A DNA stretch of 64,000 bases from the NCBI RefSeq assembly GCF_001638985.1, contig NW_017265191.1, forward strand, positions 62,001-126,000. The letters run 5' to 3'. Source of the stretch: Phycomyces blakesleeanus NRRL 1555(-) (taxonomy: Eukaryota > Mucoromycota > Mucoromycetes > Mucorales > Phycomycetaceae). Shown here one piece after another: positions 59,721 through 64,000 of this stretch; position 1 is the first letter of the stretch; each line of letters opens with the position of its first letter. The notes beneath the pieces were generated by a model. The model was not told where the DNA came from and ran no database searches. It was given only the letters and a program-made list of their open reading frames with translations. The translations under genes and the position numbers were made by a program.

Positions 59721-61431
59721 CTACTTGCTTTCTTGTTACAACACACTCGCCCAATTTGATACTATACCAATATCCTGCATCCCAAGACGCTGGAAAGAAA
59801 AATATGTAGAAAAAGAAGGTAGTATATATGATAATGGCCATAATTATGTAATAATTCTCTCATATAATATATTATTATGTAGATCACTCGACTATCCAAA
59901 ATGCAACACCAGTACCACCAAACAACAATAGAATTAGATCCCCAAACCCTAAATTTGCTTATGACTTTGAGCTTGTCTACAAACGTTTCAACAATGCGCA
60001 GAGCAAGCAAGAACAGATCACAGTCTACCAACTGATAAAAAAAACTATTAGAACAAATCAGCACCCAAAAACTTGAAAATCTTAATGGCCCAACAATAGT
60101 GAGAGCCATTAAAGGCCGACCAAAAAATATCAGACACAAGATGATTGTATTAGGGCATTGCATCAAAATCAAAAAAGAAAAAACCCCCGAAAAAGAAAAG
60201 ACTTTACTTGTAAGATATTGTTTAGATTTAATTTGCTGAATTTTCGCTCTGTTTTCTATAAAAAAATATCCTCAGCTAAAGAGGAAAAATCCATAAAAAT
60301 TATTCTTAACCTTGGGCCACTGTGGTATTTCAGGTACGAAACAATAGAAAAATAAAATATTTGATAATAGAGACGTATAGAAATACTTTGAGACTGTATA
60401 TAAGTTGTCTTTATTCATAAATAAAAAGTGTCCCTTTTTATAAGAAAACACAATCTGCTCTTGTCATTACGTCTTAGTTTCTTAAGGCTTTCTTCCTTTA
60501 CTATATTTGGTTATTAGAGTGTATTTACTGCTTAACTAGTGTCGGTGTTACAATTATGACATCAAGTCATAAATTGTACTTCTTTAGCTCTTAGCTATTC
60601 TTTTCTCTTTTATACTAGAGCTTTAGGACTTCCTACTAAATTAGCTCCATATCGATCTGACACAGTTTACCCGGCAGTATGATATAATTATCTTAACAAT
60701 CTTTAAGATATTATCTACAGTACTAACTGTAATAATTATTGGGCTGATTACTTAATCGTTTATATATATTTTATACTGACAAGATGATAGCTACTACGCT
60801 ATCCCAATATGAATATGTTCTTATATGTGATAAATCCAACATCCGAGTGTCTGGATCACCACAGCCACCATGTAATCCCACATTACTAAAAAACCTCACA
60901 ATCGCACCAAAACATATATCTATAATCTTTTCTCCCGAAGCAGGTGGAAATTGTGTGTACAGGATGGTAGAAATTGAGGTGCACCAGGGCCAGGAGGAGT
61001 GGTTAAAAGTAAAGGACAAAATTTTAGAAACATTCTTAAAGCATCAACACAATTACTACCAAAGAAGAATGGAGCATATACATATGCCTGCATCCTCTAA
61101 CCCACTTATCTGCAGTCTCCAAGACAAGCTCTCACCTCTCCCCCAGCTACATTGGTTCGATACATTCGACCATCCTCAACTTGCAGCCGATACATTTAAC
61201 AGAACAGTGGCTGTATATTGTAATACTCCAATTGAAACAGGCGCTTGTTTTTTTGTTCCATTAGCTTCCTTGCCAGAAAAAGTGGAGCCGATAAGTATTA
61301 TTTTAGATGTAAACCACTTTCTTCTTGCCAAGCGCAAAAACACTCGAAATTTCTGCTGGCCAAACATCAACCCCTTTCATAAAAGAATAATTCAAAAACA
61401 TGGCCTTGAGGGTTATTCTTTGATGTACTAA
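59721..61431 (+). pseudogene. MULE3: 3' part of a Mutator-like transposase with OTU domain, split by LTR A3
   Basis: The visible part begins inside the SWIM/C-terminal region: LLSCYNTLAQFDTIPISCIP then RRWKEKY, typical of MULE proteins. An intron follows (GTAGTA...TATGTAG, about 59819-59881), then a linker with a KGRPKN motif (about 60110). A run of eight A at 60037-60044 coincides with a frame change. Coding is interrupted at 60320 by LTR A3 and resumes at 60869 (CNPTLLKNLTIAPKHIS). The OTU domain then shows FSPEAGGNCVYRMVEIEV (catalytic Cys present, but Gly where Asp is usual), HWFDTFDHPQLAADTF and DVNHFLLAKRK with the catalytic His. It ends at 61431. The transposase N-terminus is missing. 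It would be related to MULE1 but is diverged from it. Confidence 0.75.
60321..60863 (+). mobile_element. Solo LTR, family A (copy A3) inside the MULE3 gene
   Basis: A 543-bp unit, TGTGGT...ACCACA, with perfect 5-bp duplications GCCAC at 60316-60320 and 60864-60868. It contains a TATA-rich stretch near 60760 and an ATG at 60784 whose frame runs out of the LTR into the OTU coding sequence. Confidence 0.93.
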
Positions 61432-62389
61432 CAATCAAGGTATGGCCTTCAAAATAAAAGCATCTTGAATTATACTAACTTTTCATTTATTTTTTACTTT
61501 TTAAATCTCTATATGTATCTCTATTATCAATACTTCTTTCCTTGTCTATTCAATTTCTTCCTATATCTATATTTATATATATCTTTATATTTATCTCCTT
61601 ATTATCGTGTTTATGGGATCCGTAGCAATAAAGATAAAATGGAGTATTACAAAAGGTGATTGAAGCTGATCACTCCTTTTAAAGCTCGCCAAACTGTCTG
61701 TAGATCCGATTCAGACTACATCACAGCTTCACAATCCAGAGCAGACACTATAGTTGCCAATTAACCTGGCAGGGTCACATCCCAGAAACGTAACACTCTC
61801 CGGACATACATACGCTTTACACTGCTTCGTTGATAGTCAAACATTAATTAACAGATATATTGATTTAGAAAACCAGCTATCTATATAATTAGCTGCGATA
61901 TGTTTTAAATAAGAAACAGCTCGTACAGTAACTATTGTTTTCATTGCAAGTTATTCATTTTCTCGATAAAGTCAAGCTTTAAATATAAGAATTTGAATAA
62001 AGAAGTTGTAGTATTACGTACGTGCGTAAGATATGCCATCATCTATTTTATTTTTACTTCATATTTTTAGCTGTGCAGATGTCAGAATCCTGTATCTTAA
62101 GACTGAATATCAAAGGAACACATAATAGAATCCACTAATATATCACACATTGGATAAGATTGGAATACAATTTCAATATACTGTGCGTATTTTAGAAATC
62201 ACATATTCTATATATTATTTGTACACCCTAGTAATATAAACGCCTAATTAACAATTACAAAATCGATTGGTCCTGATTCTGCAAGTGCCAAAAGACCTTA
62301 CTAATAATTCATTTAATGAAAAGCTACAAGGGGGTACCAAATGCAAAACAATAAACATCACCTTAGTTCAGTCCTACATATTATATCGA
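61432..62389. other. Intergenic region between MULE3 and the J-protein gene
   Basis: Pyrimidine-rich from 61470 to 61610, then mixed AT-rich sequence. No tRNA, conserved frame or shared repeat was recognised. It includes the 3' untranslated region of the J-protein gene. Confidence 0.45.
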
Positions 62390-63235
62390 TCATCTCTCGG
62401 ATGCATTAAACAGCCCAGATATAAATGCATATCCCACAAGGATTATAAGAGGTAAGAGTTGTATAAGAGAAGTCCACCAAGGATATGTCGTTTGCTGTGC
62501 AAATGTTTGTGTTGTACGTCCTCCAGCTCCACCACCCGTGTAAAATGTTTGTGTACGGAATCCTGGTCCCACAAAGGTTGCACTACTGAAGCCAGGTCCA
62601 CCAAAGCTTTCCCCAAAGCCACCATTAAAGAATGTATTGAAAAGATCTTCTGGTGATATTTCTTCTCCCATTCCCCCCCGTTGAAATCCTCGCGCATTAC
62701 TAAATGCAGAAGCAAAGCTAGCTCCAGCATTGCCTCTCTGTTCAGGATCACCTCCAGATGAGTCATGGATGGCTTTCTTCCGAGGATCAGACAAAACTGT
62801 AAATGCCTTTGAAATTACTATTTGGAATTAAAGTATATTAGCATACAATTATACAAAAACCAAAACCAGAGCAAAACCACTACTCCCCAACCCACACTTG
62901 AAAGCTTCGTCTGCGCCAGGAGCGCTGTTCTTGTCTGGATGAAATTGCAATGCAAGCTATAATTAACCACAACGTTAGCCAAGCCTAATGTGTGCCTTTC
63001 CTTTTCGACATACCTTACGATAAGACTTTTTGATCTCTATCTCGGTACAATCTCTTTTTAACCTCAAAACCTTGTAATAGTCCGTCCCACATGCCAGTAT
63101 TTCTTTCACTGCCATTGCTTGTTCAGGTGTATATTTGTTGTCAGATGATGTCTTCACTGATTGGGATCCTGCTCTAGGTCTTTGTCGTGTCCCAGAGGTT
63201 GATGATTCATTTATTACTGTTGCTGGCTCCGCCAT
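62390..63235 (-). CDS. ER-type J-domain co-chaperone (DNAJB12 / Hlj1-like)
   Basis: Three exons: 63235-63014, 62956-62896 and 62817-62390, with GT-AG introns, giving 236 aa in frame. The J domain is typical: YYKVLRLKRDCTEIEIKKSY, then HPDKN (the HPD motif that stimulates Hsp70 ATPase) encoded by the short second exon, then EAFKLISKAFTVLSDPRKK joined across intron 2. A Gly/Phe-rich stretch (GGFGESFGGPGFSS) follows. A hydrophobic segment near the C-terminus (LIQLLPLIILVGYAFIS) is a likely membrane anchor, placing the J domain in the cytosol at the ER, as for Hlj1 and DNAJB12, which work with Hsp70 in ER-associated degradation. The usual DUF1977-type tail after the anchor is absent in this model; another exon could have been missed. 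This is the only clear single-copy host gene here. Confidence 0.85.
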
Positions 63236-64000
63236 CTTGATTTCTTGGAGAAAGTCTTTGGCTTAATCAGAAGGAAACAGGCCAAGTGATTTCTTTGTCA
63301 GGCTTAGCGCTGCAGGAATTTTGCCATTGTAATACTCTGTCTTAGCAATCGAGAGGCAGGAAAATGCTTCTTTTTATTTTGTATCCATACGCTAGATTGA
63401 TGTATTCTAATATACCTTTTACTTGAGAGTTGGAGAAAGAAGAATGGACGTTTTCATGTGTTATTGTGTCGCCTATAAGAAAACTCTATGCAATCAGCTG
63501 TTTTTGATTGGCTACAGTGGAACGGGCGTCCAAGAGAATGTGAAGTTCGGGGGAGGGAGTTTTTTTTTGTGAGATTTGATCTTCATTATTTTTGGTTGAA
63601 TTTCATATTTTCTTACTAGATATTTTCACACCTCAACAATTAGACACAATGAATTGATCTAGATATATATATATAAGTTTAAACTATCGGTTTCGGTTCA
63701 GATATATCGATGTTTATAGCGATATATTTATTGGCAACTCGAATGATCACGTAAGAAAAACATGTCTATTTCGATGAGAAAATACATTATAATATAGGCA
63801 TACGGCATGAGAGACAAGTGGTGATTCATACCGTGATATTTTAGTATACAATGTATTTTCGCCGTTGTAAGTAGAACATAATGTAAAAAGAAATGCTATT
63901 ATTAGTACTTTTGGATGAATTATTGGCACCATGCTTTCATGGGGTTTCTTCAGCCATGCTCCAATAACTAACCACAGTCTCTTAAGAGTAACTTTCATTT
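63236..64000. promoter_or_regulatory. Upstream region of the J-protein gene
   Basis: A non-coding stretch with a pyrimidine/purine-rich 5' leader and an ATATATATATA tract at 63661-63674. An 83-codon minus frame at the window edge (63747-63998) is not convincing as a gene. Promoter elements cannot be assigned with confidence. Confidence 0.35.

Noticed and set aside
63747..63998. 83-codon minus frame at the window edge
   Set aside because: No recognisable domain, no splice or promoter support, and truncated context. It may be the upstream neighbour of the J-protein gene, but this is not supportable.
1..64000. tRNA, rRNA, CRISPR or bacterial operon signals
   Set aside because: None recognised. 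The region is eukaryotic, with introns and transposons throughout.

Overview
This is AT-rich eukaryotic DNA with short GT-AG introns. The transposon repertoire is typically fungal: tnp2-type CACTA, KDZ, a Plavaka-like family, and Mutator-like elements carrying SWIM and OTU domains. I infer an early-diverging fungus, most likely Mucoromycota. That rests on family types and composition, not on a marker gene. Only one ordinary host gene is convincing: a three-exon ER-type J-protein gene at 62390-63235 on the minus strand. Almost everything else is nested, mostly decayed transposable elements.

Layout. 1-4328: the decayed 3' part of a CACTA element (CACTA-1), with in-frame stops in its tnp2 gene. 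4935-9801: CACTA-2, with matching termini, a 3-bp target duplication (TCA), an uninterrupted four-exon tnp2 transposase (914 aa) and a divergent coiled-coil accessory gene (230 aa). This is the only element here that looks intact. 10368-10910: an old solo LTR (family A). 11203-17279: CACTA-3 (target duplication ATT). Its dead tnp2 gene carries a family B solo LTR, which itself carries a family A solo LTR, each with a perfect 5-bp duplication.

17426-31305: the 5' end of a sister element (CACTA-4), interrupted by a Mutator-like element (MULE2, 17472-30964). MULE2 is split by a second, OTU-bearing Mutator-like element (MULE1, to 28633), and MULE1 contains a GC-rich L1-like retrotransposon (18531-23776). 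31925-37472: a decayed Plavaka-like transposase gene, P(a), and an unrecognised gene remnant. 39735-40266: solo LTR B. 41006-44501: a KDZ transposase gene with an in-frame minisatellite.

44710-58764: three Plavaka-like elements. P(b) and P(d) are 4377 bp each, nearly identical and inverted. They enclose P(c), which is broken by solo LTR B. Their flanks suggest that the DNA between the arms was flipped by recombination. 59721-61431: a third OTU/MULE remnant, split by solo LTR A. A 3' terminus of the CACTA-3/4 family ends at 59720 and is flanked by CTA, the same triplet that precedes CACTA-4 at 17426, so CACTA-4 may span 42 kb. The J-protein gene follows.

The elements do not form a pathway. 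They record sequential insertion: the solo LTRs and the inverted P pair look young, the LINE and MULEs older. All boundaries, splice sites and target duplications were read by eye; family names are by motif only.
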